64,000 bases of DNA from DASUCS01 sp041166745. Lineage in GTDB: Bacteria; Actinomycetota; Acidimicrobiia; Acidimicrobiales; JACDCH01. Of the stretch, positions 48,487 to 58,497 are shown piece after piece. Numbering within the stretch: position 1 is the stretch's first letter; every line of letters starts with the position of its first letter. The notes under the pieces were generated by a model. The model searched no databases. It was not told the DNA's origin and was given only the letters and a program-made list of their open reading frames with translations. The stretch is taken from assembly GCA_041166745.1 (NCBI GenBank), contig JBEEGH010000034.1, positions 1 to 64,000 on the forward strand, given 5' to 3'. The position numbers were made by a program, and so were the translations under genes.

Positions 48487-49425
48487 ATGGCTGACGAGGG
48501 GCATGGCGCCAAGGCAGTGATCGCGGCGTTCTTCGCCAATCTCGGCATCGCCATCATGAAGTTCATCGGCTTCGCCTTCACGGGCTCCGGTGCGATGCTC
48601 GCGGAGGCAGTGCACTCGACCGCCGACACCGGCAACCAACTGCTGTTGCTGCTGGGCGGCAAGAAGTCCCGCAAGACCGCCGACGAGGAGCACCAGTTCG
48701 GCTACGGGCGCGAACGATTCTTCTGGGCGTTCGTCGTCGCGGTGATGCTGTTCTCGGTCGGGGCGCTTTTCTCGATCTTCGACGGCGTCGAGAAGCTGCA
48801 GCACGCCCACGAGCTGGAATCCGCCGAGTGGGCCATCGGCATCTTGATCGGCGCGATGGTCCTCGAAGCCTTTTCGTTCCGGACCGGTATCCGCGAGGCC
48901 CGCAAGGTGAAGCGGAACACGTCGTGGTGGCGCTTCATCCGCACCGCGAAGAATCCTGAACTTCCCGTTGTGCTGCTGGAAGACCTCGCCGCGCTTCTGG
49001 GCCTCGCCTTCGCCCTGTGCGCGGTCGTCGCCGCCGACCGCACGGGCGATCCGAAGTACGACGCGATCGGCAGTCTGGCGATCGGCATGTTGCTCGGGGT
49101 GGTCGCCGTCGTCCTGGCGATCGAGATGCGAAGCCTGCTTCTCGGGGAGTCTGCACACCCCGAAGTGCAACAACAGATCGCCGACACCATCGCCGAGCAA
49201 CCACATGTGCTCAAGCTGATTCATCTGCGGACCGAGCACCTGGGGCCGGATGAGCTCCTGGTTGCGGCCAAGGTCGAGTTCTCTCCGGAGCTGACCCTTC
49301 GCGAGCTGGCCGACGTGGTGAACGATGTCGAAGCCGCCGTTCGTCGCGAGGTGCCGGAGGCACAGGTCATCTACCTGGAGCCCGACGTCACCCGCGCAGC
49401 CCGCGGCGCGATCGCTCCCGAGTAG
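48487..49425 (+). CDS. cation diffusion facilitator (ZnT9/EDxxA-type)
   Basis: A 312-residue six-helix CDF transporter with a C-terminal cytoplasmic domain (about 225-312). TM2 holds the usual HxxxD (LAEAVHSTADTGNQ). TM5 reads LLEDLAALLG instead of the usual HxxxD, which is the ZnT9-like subgroup rather than the zinc-exporting group. It may move a metal other than zinc or couple differently. TACGAT lies 8 bases before the ATG with no ribosome site. The gene follows the PuuD-like gene by 28 bases. Confidence 0.9.
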   Translation: MADEGHGAKAVIAAFFANLGIAIMKFIGFAFTGSGAMLAEAVHSTADTGNQLLLLLGGKKSRKTADEEHQFGYGRERFFWAFVVAVMLFSVGALFSIFDGVEKLQHAHELESAEWAIGILIGAMVLEAFSFRTGIREARKVKRNTSWWRFIRTAKNPELPVVLLEDLAALLGLAFALCAVVAADRTGDPKYDAIGSLAIGMLLGVVAVVLAIEMRSLLLGESAHPEVQQQIADTIAEQPHVLKLIHLRTEHLGPDELLVAAKVEFSPELTLRELADVVNDVEAAVRREVPEAQVIYLEPDVTRAARGAIAPE

Positions 49426-49452
49426 CTCCCCACCCGTAGGTAGGGTTGCGTC

Positions 49453-49851
49453 GTGGCAACGCTCGATGAGAACGCGCAGCGACAACTGCGAGCGCTGGGT
49501 GATTTCATCAAGGGGCAACGGCAGATGGCAGAGCTCTCGCTACGCGAGCTCGCGGCTCGCACAAACGTGTCGAACCCGTACCTGAGCCAGATCGAGCGCG
49601 GGCTGCACGAGCCATCCGTGCGTGTGCTCAAGGCGATCGCCAGCGCGCTGAACATGTCGGCCGAGTCGCTCTTGAAGCAGGCCGGCCTGTTGGAGGAAGA
49701 CGGCGGCGTCGGCGAGTCGGCGCCGACGACGGAGAAAGCGATCGCCGCCGACAACGCGTTGAAGCCTGAGCAGCGAACTGCGCTGCTCGCCGTCTACCGC
49801 TCGTACCTCGAGGCCAACGAGGCCGAACGCGCGAAGAAGCCCCGGGCATAA
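49453..49851 (+). CDS. XRE-family transcriptional regulator (Rv0474-like)
   Basis: A 132-residue protein with an N-terminal Cro/C1 HTH: LSLRELAARTNVSNPYLSQIERGLHEPSVRVLKAIASAL (about 30-68). The charged C-terminal tail (AERAKKPRA) has no ligand domain. It has the arrangement of mycobacterial Rv0474, which lies next to hbhA. The GTG start has TAGGGT six bases before it, consistent with a leaderless message. It is convergent with the phasin-like gene across a terminator and is the likely regulator of that gene. Confidence 0.88.
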   Translation: MATLDENAQRQLRALGDFIKGQRQMAELSLRELAARTNVSNPYLSQIERGLHEPSVRVLKAIASALNMSAESLLKQAGLLEEDGGVGESAPTTEKAIAADNALKPEQRTALLAVYRSYLEANEAERAKKPRA

Positions 49852-49865
49852 CCCAGGGCTTCTTC
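49833..49865. terminator. bidirectional terminator between XRE and phasin-like genes
   Basis: GAAGAAGCCC (49833-49842) pairs with GGGCTTCTTC (49856-49865), extended inside by GGG/CCC around a CATAA loop; one c/a mismatch. The stem starts within the end of the XRE gene and overlaps its TAA. The CTTCTTC end gives a partial T-rich tail on the plus strand. It serves both convergent genes. Confidence 0.8.
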
Positions 49866-49888
49866 GTAGAACAGAAGACGAACGGGGT

Positions 49889-50248
49889 TCAGGCGGCCTT
49901 GCTCGTCTTGGCGACGACCGGCTTGGCCGGGGCCTTCTTGGCCGGCAACAGCGGTGAGATCGCTTCGACGATCGCCTTGGAGAAGTCGCGCTGGTTGGCG
50001 AGGATCGCCTTCACGAACTCGTGCTGTCCGTCGACGAACTGCTCGGCGTAGCTGAACGCCTTGTCGATGGCCTCGATCGGGTTCGGGAGCGAATCGGCGA
50101 AGGGGACGGCGGGACGGTCCTCGGGGAGGAAGCCTTCGACGGTCTCGGCCACCTTCTCGACGGCGTCGACGGCGGGCTCTTGGACGGTCTTCATGAGGTC
50201 GAGGACCTGGTCCTGCAGCCCGGAAAGCGTCTCGGTGATGGAAGTCAT
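49889..50248 (-). CDS. phasin/HBHA-like protein
   Basis: A 119-residue helical protein: MTSITETLSGLQDQVLDLM, then an amphipathic helix, GFLPEDRPAVPFADSL, a phasin-like FVDGQHEFVKAILANQRDF and a Lys/Ala/Pro tail (PAKKAPAKPVVAK). The tail resembles the mycobacterial heparin-binding HbhA, though it is shorter. It may coat lipid or polyester granules or bind a surface. ATG 50248 has AAGAAGG upstream. The promoter region carries two CTATGTCAAGCG repeats. Convergent with the XRE regulator. Confidence 0.75.
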   Translation of the reverse strand: MTSITETLSGLQDQVLDLMKTVQEPAVDAVEKVAETVEGFLPEDRPAVPFADSLPNPIEAIDKAFSYAEQFVDGQHEFVKAILANQRDFSKAIVEAISPLLPAKKAPAKPVVAKTSKAA

Positions 50249-50302
50249 TACGAAAACCTTCTTTGCGTGTGGGGGGTGCTTGGGATCTTGCTTGTGCTGC
50301 AT

Positions 50303-50334
50303 ACTATGTCAAGCGTTGCTGCCTATGTCAAGCG
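50303..50334 (-). promoter_or_regulatory. promoter with two direct repeats upstream of the phasin-like gene
   Basis: Read on the minus strand, CGCTTGACATAG occurs twice, 50334-50323 and 50315-50304, with a 19-base period. The upstream copy supplies a consensus TTGACA that is 17 bases from CATAGT (50308-50303), an acceptable -10. The second copy covers the -10, so the same sequence may be both promoter and operator. The XRE protein next door is a candidate binder. Confidence 0.5.
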
Positions 50335-50440
50335 AGACATGCGGCACAAGTCCGGGTCCGAATCCCGACGGACTTGGTCGGGTTTCGTCAGCGATCTGCC
50401 TAGACTCCGCACGAAACCGCACCACTCGAAGGAGACCGCT

Positions 50441-51076
50441 ATGGGATTGCGCTTGGGCGACGACGCCCCCGACTTCAAGGCTGAGACCACCGAAGGCCCG
50501 ATCAACTTCTACGACTGGAAGGGCGACAGCTGGGCGGTGCTCTTCTCGCACCCGAAGGACTTCACACCGGTGTGCACGACGGAGCTCGGCTACACGGCGA
50601 AGCTCAAGCCGGAGTTCGAGAAGCGCAATGTGAAGGTCATCGGGCTGTCGGTCGACTCCCCCGAGAACCACGAGGCCTGGGCCAACGACATCGAGGAGAC
50701 CCAGGGAACCCGCCCGAACTTCCCGATCATCGCCGACAGCGACCGCAAGGTGTCCGACCTCTACGACATGATCCACCCGAACGCAAGCGAGACGACCACG
50801 GTCCGCTCGGTGTTCGTGATCGGTCCGGACAACAAGGTGAAGCTCACGATCACCTATCCAGCGGCAACGGGTCGAAACTTCGACGAAATCCTGCGCGTCA
50901 TCGACTCGTTGCAGCTCACCGCGAACTACAGCGTGGCGACGCCGGTGAACTGGAAGCAGGGCGAAGACGTGATCATCGTCCCCGCGGTGTCCGATGAGGA
51001 CGCGAAAGCAAAGTTCCCGAAGGGCTGGAAGACGCTCAAGCCCTACCTGCGGGTGACCCCCCAGCCTGACAAATAG
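50441..51076 (+). CDS. 1-Cys peroxiredoxin (Prx6 type)
   Basis: A 211-residue peroxidase of Prx6 length. It has the peroxidatic Cys in HPKDFTPVCTTELG (near residue 45), Arg near 130 in TVRSVFVIGPDNK, and the Prx6 C-terminal extension (VATPVNWKQGEDVIIVPAVSDE). There is no resolving Cys. It reduces peroxides with an external thiol. AAGGAG precedes the ATG. An open frame upstream is spurious. The stop abuts the convergent third cyclase gene with no spacer. Confidence 0.95.
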   Translation: MGLRLGDDAPDFKAETTEGPINFYDWKGDSWAVLFSHPKDFTPVCTTELGYTAKLKPEFEKRNVKVIGLSVDSPENHEAWANDIEETQGTRPNFPIIADSDRKVSDLYDMIHPNASETTTVRSVFVIGPDNKVKLTITYPAATGRNFDEILRVIDSLQLTANYSVATPVNWKQGEDVIIVPAVSDEDAKAKFPKGWKTLKPYLRVTPQPDK

Positions 51077-54000
51077 TCAACGGGCGACGAGGTCGACGCC
51101 GCTGGCGGCGACCGCGAACGCGACTCGCCAGGCGGTGTCGCCGAGCCCGAGGGCTTCGAGCTCGTCGCTCGCCGCGGCGGCGACCGATGATGCCCGGCGA
51201 TCGCCGGTGACCTCGAGCGCGGTCCCCTCGGCGAGGCGCAAGAGCGCGTGTGCGAGCACGTCGTCGGTCGCTTCGACGACCTCGCGAGCGTCGTGGAACG
51301 CGTGAGCGGATCCTTCGGCGTCGCCCTGCTGCGCGAACGCGAGACCCTTGGCCTCGAGCGCAATGGTCTTGTCGGCGTAGGTGCCGATGTCGTTGGCGAT
51401 GATGTCGTCGGCACGTGCGATTGCCTCGATCGGACGGCCCGCCGCCGCGAGCGCGAGCGCGAGCGCCGACGACGCGTTCGCGTTCTTGGTCGGCGCTGAA
51501 AGGACCACCGGCTCGAGGACGGCGACCGCACCGGTGGCATCGCCTTGCTGGAGCTTGATCAGGCCGAAGGCGATGGCCGCATCGGTGAAACCGATCTGTC
51601 CTGGCTCGGCATCGGGCTCGATCGCCGAGGGGTCGAGATGGGCGGCGCGATCGGGTAGGCCCACCTGCGCAGCAACGACGGCGCTGAGCAGCGGCGACCA
51701 CTGATCTGGGCGTGCGGCGGAGCTGAGCACGTCCATCTCGCCGAGAACCCCGAAGGCCTCTTCGATGCGTCCGGTGGCCACCAGAGCACGGGCAAGCACT
51801 CCGAGCGCATTGCCGTTGCCGTACCAATCGGACATGGACGCGAACAGGTCGCGGGCTTCTCGGGCCGGCTCGATCGCCGACGCGGTGCGGCCGGTGAACA
51901 ATCGCAGCGAGGCCAGCAGTACGAGCATCATGCCGACCGCCCAGCGGTCACCGCGCTCACGGGCCTCGCCGAGCATTCGCTCGGCCAGACGTTCGGCCTC
52001 CAGATACTGACCCTGGTGGAAACGGACCCATGCGAGCAGTCCGAGCGCCCACCCGAGTCCGCCGGCATCACCGATCTCGGAGAATGTCGCCGCGGACTCC
52101 TGGAGCCACGCGTCGGCGCGATCGGCGCGCCCTTGGCTGAACGCGAGCCATGCCAAGTTCTGCAGTGCCCACGCCTCGCCGCGCCGGTCGCCGACGAGCT
52201 TGTAGAGCTCGAGCGCGTCGCCGAAGGCGGTCTCGGCCCGCGTGTTGTGGTCCTGGAACATGAGTGTCATGCCCAGCGAGCGCAGCCCGTCGGCCGTGCC
52301 GCAATCGTCCCCAAGGCTGCGGAACGAGTCGATCGCCGCCTCCAGGCTGACCACGGAGGCGTCGAGCTCGCCGGACTTCTGCTCGAGATCGCCCTGCACC
52401 AGAAGCACCCGAGCGCGTCCACCTTCGTCGATGGCCTCGTGCATCGCCTGCCCGAGGTCGTCGCGGGCGGCGTCGAGCTCGCGCAGCTGGATGGCGGCGC
52501 GCGCCCGAGCGAGCAGGAACTGATGGCGAGAGCCGACGTCCACGACCGCGCCGAGGTCGAGGGCTTGCGTGGCGAGTTGGATCGTGACCATGTGCAATTC
52601 GCCGGCTTCGGCCTGGGCGAGCGCGCGTTCCAGCCACACAACTGCCTTCTCCACCAGATCGTTCGCGTCGAGACTCACGGCGTGTTCCAGGCCGCCGAAG
52701 TGGGCGACTGAACCGATCTCCGCCACGAGCGCCGCCGCGACTGCGTAATGGTGCGCGATGCGGTCGACGTCGGCCGCATCGTCTTTGTGGTGGATCTCCA
52801 TCCACTTCGCGATCCCGGCGTGCCGGCGAACGCGATCGGCCTTGGTGAGCATGCCGTACGCGACCTCGCGCACCAGGTCAGACCGGAACGACCAGATGCC
52901 GTTGTCGATGACGAGCACGTCTTTGGTGACCAAGCCATCGATGGCGGCGTTGATCTCCGGAACGCCGTGCGCCTCTCGCGCCATGATCCTGAGTGCTTCG
53001 GCCGGGCCTCGCCGGCCCATCACCGCGGCGTCGTCGAGTGTGCGCCGCTCGTCGGCGTTCAGTCCGTCGAGCCGCGCGGCGACAAGCCCGCGCAACGTGT
53101 CGGGTAGCTCGGTACGCCCCGATGATCCGCCGACCCCGCCGACCATCCCGGCTTCCGTCAGCAGCGAGACGAGTTCCTCGAGGTAGAAGGGGTTGCCCCC
53201 GCTGCGGTCGAGAAGCACGTCGCGAAGGTCAGCAGGCAGCTCGCCTTCGACGAGGGCACCGAGCAGAGCGGTGGCCGCGTCGCGATCAAGCGGATCGAGG
53301 TTGAGGACGACGGCGTTGTGCCGGCCGGGCTTGGGGTTCCAGCGCTCGAGGAGGGAATGTCGCGCGGTGGCGATGAGCACGAACGGTTGATTGGCCACGC
53401 GCTCGAGCAACTCGTCCATTCGGTCGAGCACGATGTCGTCGGCCCAGTGCAGATCGGACAGCAGAACGATCATCGGACGCTGCCGGGTGGCGGACTCGAC
53501 GAAGCTGAACAGCGACCGAACCATCTCCTCGCGCGCTCGGCCCGGATCGATGTCGCGCAGCGGACCGTCGTAGCCCATGAGATGCAGAAGGCCGTTCGTG
53601 ACCCGTTCGACCTCGACCGCCATCGAGTCGCCCAGCGCGTTGCGAACTGCCTCCGTGCAACGTTCGTGAGCCACTTCGGTGGAGTCGTCGGCCGTGATGC
53701 CGCAGCCCGCTCGTAATGCTTCGGCCACGGGCCACCACACGTTGGCCTCGCCGTAGGGGACGCAACGTCCTTCCAGCACGACCGCGTCGTGCTCGCACTC
53801 CGCCGCAGTGGCTGCCTCTTCCGCCACGCGCGTCTTGCCCATCCCGGCCTCGCCGATGAGCAGCAATAGATGGGCGCGGCGACGGGTGACGGCCGTGTTT
53901 ATGGCGTGCCCCATGAGACCGAGCTCGGCATCGCGGCCGACGAGCGGCGCGCGTCCTCGATTTGGTCGTGCCCCCGGCGGGAGGAGCACGTCTTCGGCGA

Positions 54001-54613
54001 TGCACACCTCGATGGGCTCTTCGCGCCCCTTCACCGTGAGCGGGCCGAGCGAGGTGTACTGCACCACCCCACGGGTCGCCGCGACCGTGGTCGGCCCGAC
54101 GAGCACCTGCCCGGGTTGGGCCGCGGTCTGCAGCCGGCTCGCACTGTTCACGACGTCGCCCATCGCGGTGTAGTCGCCGCCGGCGCGCAGCGCGCCGACG
54201 AGTACCTCGCCCGTGTTGATGCCGATACGCAATCGCAGGGCGCGCTCGTCGTCGGTGCTGGCCCAATCGGACAGTGTCCGTTGCATCGCCAGCCCGGCCC
54301 GCACGGCGCGCTCGGCGTCGTCTTCGTGGGCGAGCGGCGCACCGAACAGGGCGAGGATCGCGTCGCCAACGATCTTGTCGACACGTCCGCCGAAGGCGGC
54401 GATGTCGAGCACGAGGCGTTCGAAACACCGGTCGACCAGGTTCTTGACGTGCTCGGGATCGCGGGTCTCGGCCATCGACGTGAATCCGACAAGATCGGCG
54501 AAAAGGACGGTGACCACACGCCGCTCGTCGGAACGATGCTGCAACGGCTGCCCGCAAGACGCGCAGAAGCGTGATCCGTCGACAGCAGTCGCCCCACACG
54601 CCGGGCAGGTCAC
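51077..54613 (-). CDS. class III adenylate cyclase / AAA ATPase / TPR regulator (third copy)
   Basis: A 1178-residue protein related to the tandem pair at 7516-14591 but more distant. A single zinc ribbon (CPACG, CASCG) lies at residues 3-25. The cyclase domain (about 40-215) has FADLVGFTS, the purine lysine in VDKIVGDAILALFG and GDYTAMGDVVNSASR, with Thr seven residues before the Asn, as in class IIIb adenylate cyclases. An ATPase follows (Walker A GEAGMGKT near 270; LLSDLHWADD), then TPR repeats. All catalytic residues are present. GTG 54613 is used because TACAAT (54625-54620) lies six bases upstream, giving a leaderless message. It is divergent from the ABC exporter operon. Confidence 0.9.
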   Translation of the reverse strand: MTCPACGATAVDGSRFCASCGQPLQHRSDERRVVTVLFADLVGFTSMAETRDPEHVKNLVDRCFERLVLDIAAFGGRVDKIVGDAILALFGAPLAHEDDAERAVRAGLAMQRTLSDWASTDDERALRLRIGINTGEVLVGALRAGGDYTAMGDVVNSASRLQTAAQPGQVLVGPTTVAATRGVVQYTSLGPLTVKGREEPIEVCIAEDVLLPPGARPNRGRAPLVGRDAELGLMGHAINTAVTRRRAHLLLLIGEAGMGKTRVAEEAATAAECEHDAVVLEGRCVPYGEANVWWPVAEALRAGCGITADDSTEVAHERCTEAVRNALGDSMAVEVERVTNGLLHLMGYDGPLRDIDPGRAREEMVRSLFSFVESATRQRPMIVLLSDLHWADDIVLDRMDELLERVANQPFVLIATARHSLLERWNPKPGRHNAVVLNLDPLDRDAATALLGALVEGELPADLRDVLLDRSGGNPFYLEELVSLLTEAGMVGGVGGSSGRTELPDTLRGLVAARLDGLNADERRTLDDAAVMGRRGPAEALRIMAREAHGVPEINAAIDGLVTKDVLVIDNGIWSFRSDLVREVAYGMLTKADRVRRHAGIAKWMEIHHKDDAADVDRIAHHYAVAAALVAEIGSVAHFGGLEHAVSLDANDLVEKAVVWLERALAQAEAGELHMVTIQLATQALDLGAVVDVGSRHQFLLARARAAIQLRELDAARDDLGQAMHEAIDEGGRARVLLVQGDLEQKSGELDASVVSLEAAIDSFRSLGDDCGTADGLRSLGMTLMFQDHNTRAETAFGDALELYKLVGDRRGEAWALQNLAWLAFSQGRADRADAWLQESAATFSEIGDAGGLGWALGLLAWVRFHQGQYLEAERLAERMLGEARERGDRWAVGMMLVLLASLRLFTGRTASAIEPAREARDLFASMSDWYGNGNALGVLARALVATGRIEEAFGVLGEMDVLSSAARPDQWSPLLSAVVAAQVGLPDRAAHLDPSAIEPDAEPGQIGFTDAAIAFGLIKLQQGDATGAVAVLEPVVLSAPTKNANASSALALALAAAGRPIEAIARADDIIANDIGTYADKTIALEAKGLAFAQQGDAEGSAHAFHDAREVVEATDDVLAHALLRLAEGTALEVTGDRRASSVAAAASDELEALGLGDTAWRVAFAVAASGVDLVAR

Positions 54614-54619
54614 GGGAGG

Positions 54620-54625
54620 ATTGTA
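54620..54625 (-). promoter_or_regulatory. TACAAT -10 box for the leaderless third cyclase gene
   Basis: On the minus strand TACAAT is followed by six bases and then GTG 54613, so transcription should begin at or next to the start codon. It is the best -10 of the leaderless group in this window; no clear -35 was found. Confidence 0.55.
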
Positions 54626-54735
54626 CGAGGACGCGTAGGCCGAACGCCTCAGTGGGAGGATCAGGAATTCCCCTGACGTGCCCTCAGGGTGATACCGCAT
54701 TGTTCGCGGCGGCTCGCATCCCTAGGTTGACCCGC

Positions 54736-55497
<762 letters not shown>

Positions 55498-55501
55498 CTC
55501 G

Positions 55502-58066
55502 ATGCTCAAGGTCACCCTGCGAGGCCTGATCGCCCACAAGACCCGATTCGTCTCGACGTTTCTCGCCGTGTTCCTCGGCGTCGCGTTCCTCGCGGGCACG
55601 CTGGTGCTGACTGACACGATCAAGACGAGCTTCGACGATTTGTTCGGCGACGTCTACCGCGGCACGGATGCCTACGTACGGAGCACCCAGAAGGTCACCG
55701 GTGACGATTCCGCCGACCTACGGAAGCGGATCGACGACTCACTCGTCCAGACGGTGAAGAACGTTGACGGTGTCGCGGATGCAGCGGGCGACATCACGGC
55801 CGACAACACCCAGGTCGTCGGGTCGGATGGCAAGGCCATTGGCAACCCAGGGCAAGGCGCGCCGACCTTCGGCGGCGCGTGGTCGGACAACGCCGCGCTG
55901 AACCCGTTCCATGTGGACGACGGCCGTGCCCCCACCGCCGACGACGAGGTCGTGATCGACAAGTCGAGCGCGACGAAGGGACATCTCAAGGCCGGAGACA
56001 CGATTTCGATCGTCTTGCCGACGGCGACAGCGCCTCAACAGTTCCATCTCGTCGGCATCGTGAAATTCGGCACCGCGGACAGTCCCCTCGGCGCGAGCTA
56101 CGCACTCTTCACGCTCTCCACTGCGGAGCGCGTACTGACGCAGCCCGGAAAGATCGATGCCGTCAGAGTCGAGGCGGCGCCAGGTGTGTCGCAGCAGGAG
56201 CTCGCGACGCGTATCCAGGCCGTGCTGCCTGCGGAGACGGAGGCCTTGACCGGCGAGCAGATCACCAAGGAACAACAGAACGAAATCGAGAAGAACATCA
56301 GCTTCATCTCGATCTTCTTCACGGCGTTCGCGGTCGTCGCGATCGTGGTTGGCGGCTTCGTCATCTACAACACGTTCTCGATCATCGTCGCCCAGCGCTC
56401 GCGTGAGATGGCGTTGCTGCGAGCGATCGGGGCGGCCAGGCGTCAGGTGCTGACGTCGGTGGTGCTCGAGGCCCTCGTGGTCGGCATCTTCGCATCGGTC
56501 CTCGGCATCGTGGGCGGCCTCGGGGTGGGCGGTGGGCTCAAGGCGTTGTTCTCCGCGATCGGATTCGACCTTCCGGCAACGGGCCTGGTGCTGCGCAGCT
56601 CGACGATCGTCGCCGGCATGGTCGTGGGTCTGACCGTCACGCTGGCCGCGGCGATCTTCCCCGCGGTGAAGGCATCACGGGTTCCGCCGATCGCCGCGCT
56701 CCGCGACGTCGCGGTCGAGAGGTCGCCGCTCAAGCGGAGCCGCATCATCACCGGCTCCGCTCTCACCGCTCTTGGCGTGTTCAACGTCGTGCGCGGCACG
56801 ATCGGCAGTGGGTCCGGCGGAGCGTTGGGGTTGGGAGTCGTCGGCACATTGATCGGCACGGTGGTGCTCGGCCCCGTCGTGGCCAAGCCGGTGAGCCGCG
56901 TCGTCGGGTGGCCGCTCCCGAAGGTGAAGGGGATGACGGGCTCGCTCGCCCGAGAGAATGCGATGCGCAACCCCCGTCGTACAGCGGCCACGGCGAACGC
57001 GCTTCTGATCGGCGTCGGCATCGTGAGCCTGATCACCGTCCTCTACGGTTCACTGCGCACGTCGATCGACAACCAGATCTCCGAAGCGTTCACCGGTGAC
57101 GTCACGATCACCACCGGAGGGTTCGGTCGAGGCGGTGTGAGCCCGACGCTGGCACAGGAGTTGAACCAGCTTCCCGAGGTCGAGGCGGCGGCCCCGCTCG
57201 AGATCGGACTCTCCGGTCAGGGCGACAACAGCACCGTGGTCACCGGTGTCGACCCCGCGACGTTCGCGAAGGTGATCGACGTGCAGGTGACCGCGGGCGA
57301 CATCTCTGCTCTCGGCACCGACGGCGTCGCCGTGCTCGACACGCAGGACATCAAGGGGACGAACGGCGCAACGGTGCACCCGAAGCTCGGCGACAACTAC
57401 GTGATGATGTTCGTCGAGACCGGCGCGAAGACGTTCACGGTCCGAGCGCTGTTTCATCGGAGCACGGTGACCAGCGATGTACTCATCAGCACCCAGGCGC
57501 TCGAAGCCAACCAGCCGAACACGCTCGACGCCTTCATCTTCGTGAAGTTCAAGCCGGGTGTTCCGTTCGAGCAAGGCCGAACCGCGGTCGAGCAAGCAGC
57601 CAAGCCGTACCCGACCGCCAAGGTGCAGGATCTCCACGAGCTCAAGCAGACGTTCGAGTCGCGTATCGCCGCGCTGTTCGGGCTGATCTTGATCATGCTT
57701 GCCCTCGCGATCGTGATCGCCCTCCTCGGAATCGCCAACACGTTGCGGTTGTCGGTGTACGAGCGCACCCGTGAGCTCGGTCTCCTACGAGCGGTGGGCA
57801 TGACGCGCGCTCAGGTGCGGTCGTCGATCCGGTGGGAGTCGGCGATCATCTCGTTGTTCGGGACGCTCGGCGGACTCGTGCTCGGGTTCTTCTTCGGGTG
57901 GGCGGTGGTCGTCGGCACCGGCGGGTCAGACATCACCTTCGCTCCGCCGGTGTCGTTGTTGGTCGTCATCCTCGTGGTGGGAGCACTCGCGGGTGTGATC
58001 GCCGCGATCCGTCCCGCCCGCAAAGCCGCCAAGCTCGACGTCCTCCAGGCGATCGCGACCGAATAG
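55502..58066 (+). CDS. FtsX-like ABC transporter permease with two permease domains
   Basis: An 854-residue membrane protein. Helix 1 is at about 14-40 (VSTFLAVFLGVAFLAGTLVL), followed by a MacB-like extracytoplasmic domain (about 45-250) and three helices with YNTFSIIVAQRSREMALLRAIGAARRQVL (FtsX core). A helix near 400-470 and a second extracytoplasmic domain (about 500-715) come before the final three-helix FtsX core with ANTLRLSVYERTRELGLLRAVGMTRAQV. Two FtsX domains in one chain are the typical actinobacterial layout. Coupled to the ATPase before it. Confidence 0.93.
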   Translation: MLKVTLRGLIAHKTRFVSTFLAVFLGVAFLAGTLVLTDTIKTSFDDLFGDVYRGTDAYVRSTQKVTGDDSADLRKRIDDSLVQTVKNVDGVADAAGDITADNTQVVGSDGKAIGNPGQGAPTFGGAWSDNAALNPFHVDDGRAPTADDEVVIDKSSATKGHLKAGDTISIVLPTATAPQQFHLVGIVKFGTADSPLGASYALFTLSTAERVLTQPGKIDAVRVEAAPGVSQQELATRIQAVLPAETEALTGEQITKEQQNEIEKNISFISIFFTAFAVVAIVVGGFVIYNTFSIIVAQRSREMALLRAIGAARRQVLTSVVLEALVVGIFASVLGIVGGLGVGGGLKALFSAIGFDLPATGLVLRSSTIVAGMVVGLTVTLAAAIFPAVKASRVPPIAALRDVAVERSPLKRSRIITGSALTALGVFNVVRGTIGSGSGGALGLGVVGTLIGTVVLGPVVAKPVSRVVGWPLPKVKGMTGSLARENAMRNPRRTAATANALLIGVGIVSLITVLYGSLRTSIDNQISEAFTGDVTITTGGFGRGGVSPTLAQELNQLPEVEAAAPLEIGLSGQGDNSTVVTGVDPATFAKVIDVQVTAGDISALGTDGVAVLDTQDIKGTNGATVHPKLGDNYVMMFVETGAKTFTVRALFHRSTVTSDVLISTQALEANQPNTLDAFIFVKFKPGVPFEQGRTAVEQAAKPYPTAKVQDLHELKQTFESRIAALFGLILIMLALAIVIALLGIANTLRLSVYERTRELGLLRAVGMTRAQVRSSIRWESAIISLFGTLGGLVLGFFFGWAVVVGTGGSDITFAPPVSLLVVILVVGALAGVIAAIRPARKAAKLDVLQAIATE

Positions 58067-58068
58067 CG

Positions 58069-58497
58069 ATGCCGGCGGGATACTCCGGGACGCCGCTGGC
58101 GACGAAGCTGGGCATCAAGGAAGGCCACACGGTCGCGCTGTTGGGCGCGCCGAAGGGATTCGCCGGCGAGCTCGAGGGATTGCCCGACGGAGTGACGGTC
58201 AGAAGCGCCGCCCGCGGCACGAACGACGTGATCGTCTCCTTCCACACCGAGCGCGCTGATCTCGAGAAGCGGGTTCCGAAGCTGCTCGACGCGCTCGACG
58301 TGAACGGCGGGCTGTGGATCGCGTGGCCGAAGAAGGCGAGCAAGGTGCCGACCGACATCACCGAGGACACGGTCCGCGAAGTCTTCCTTCCGCTGGGGCT
58401 CGTCGACAACAAGGTGTGCGCGATCGACGACGTGTGGTCGGGCCTCCGCGTGGTGTGGCGGAAGGAGAACCGCCCCAAATCAGCGCAGGTCGCGTAG
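58069..58497 (+). CDS. DUF3052 family protein
   Basis: A 142-residue soluble protein: MPAGYSGTPLATKLGIKEGHTVALLGAP at the N-terminus, then a small alpha/beta domain with NGGLWIAWPKKASKVPTDITEDTVRE and WSGLRVVWRK. This is the usual pattern of actinobacterial DUF3052, whose function is unknown. It starts 2 bases after the permease stop and so may share its transcript. The last 18 bases overlap the convergent thioesterase gene. Confidence 0.9.
   Translation: MPAGYSGTPLATKLGIKEGHTVALLGAPKGFAGELEGLPDGVTVRSAARGTNDVIVSFHTERADLEKRVPKLLDALDVNGGLWIAWPKKASKVPTDITEDTVREVFLPLGLVDNKVCAIDDVWSGLRVVWRKENRPKSAQVA

Noticed and set aside
50021..50440. N-terminal extension of the peroxiredoxin
   Set aside because: The region is antisense to the phasin-like gene and its promoter; AAGGAG fixes ATG 50441.
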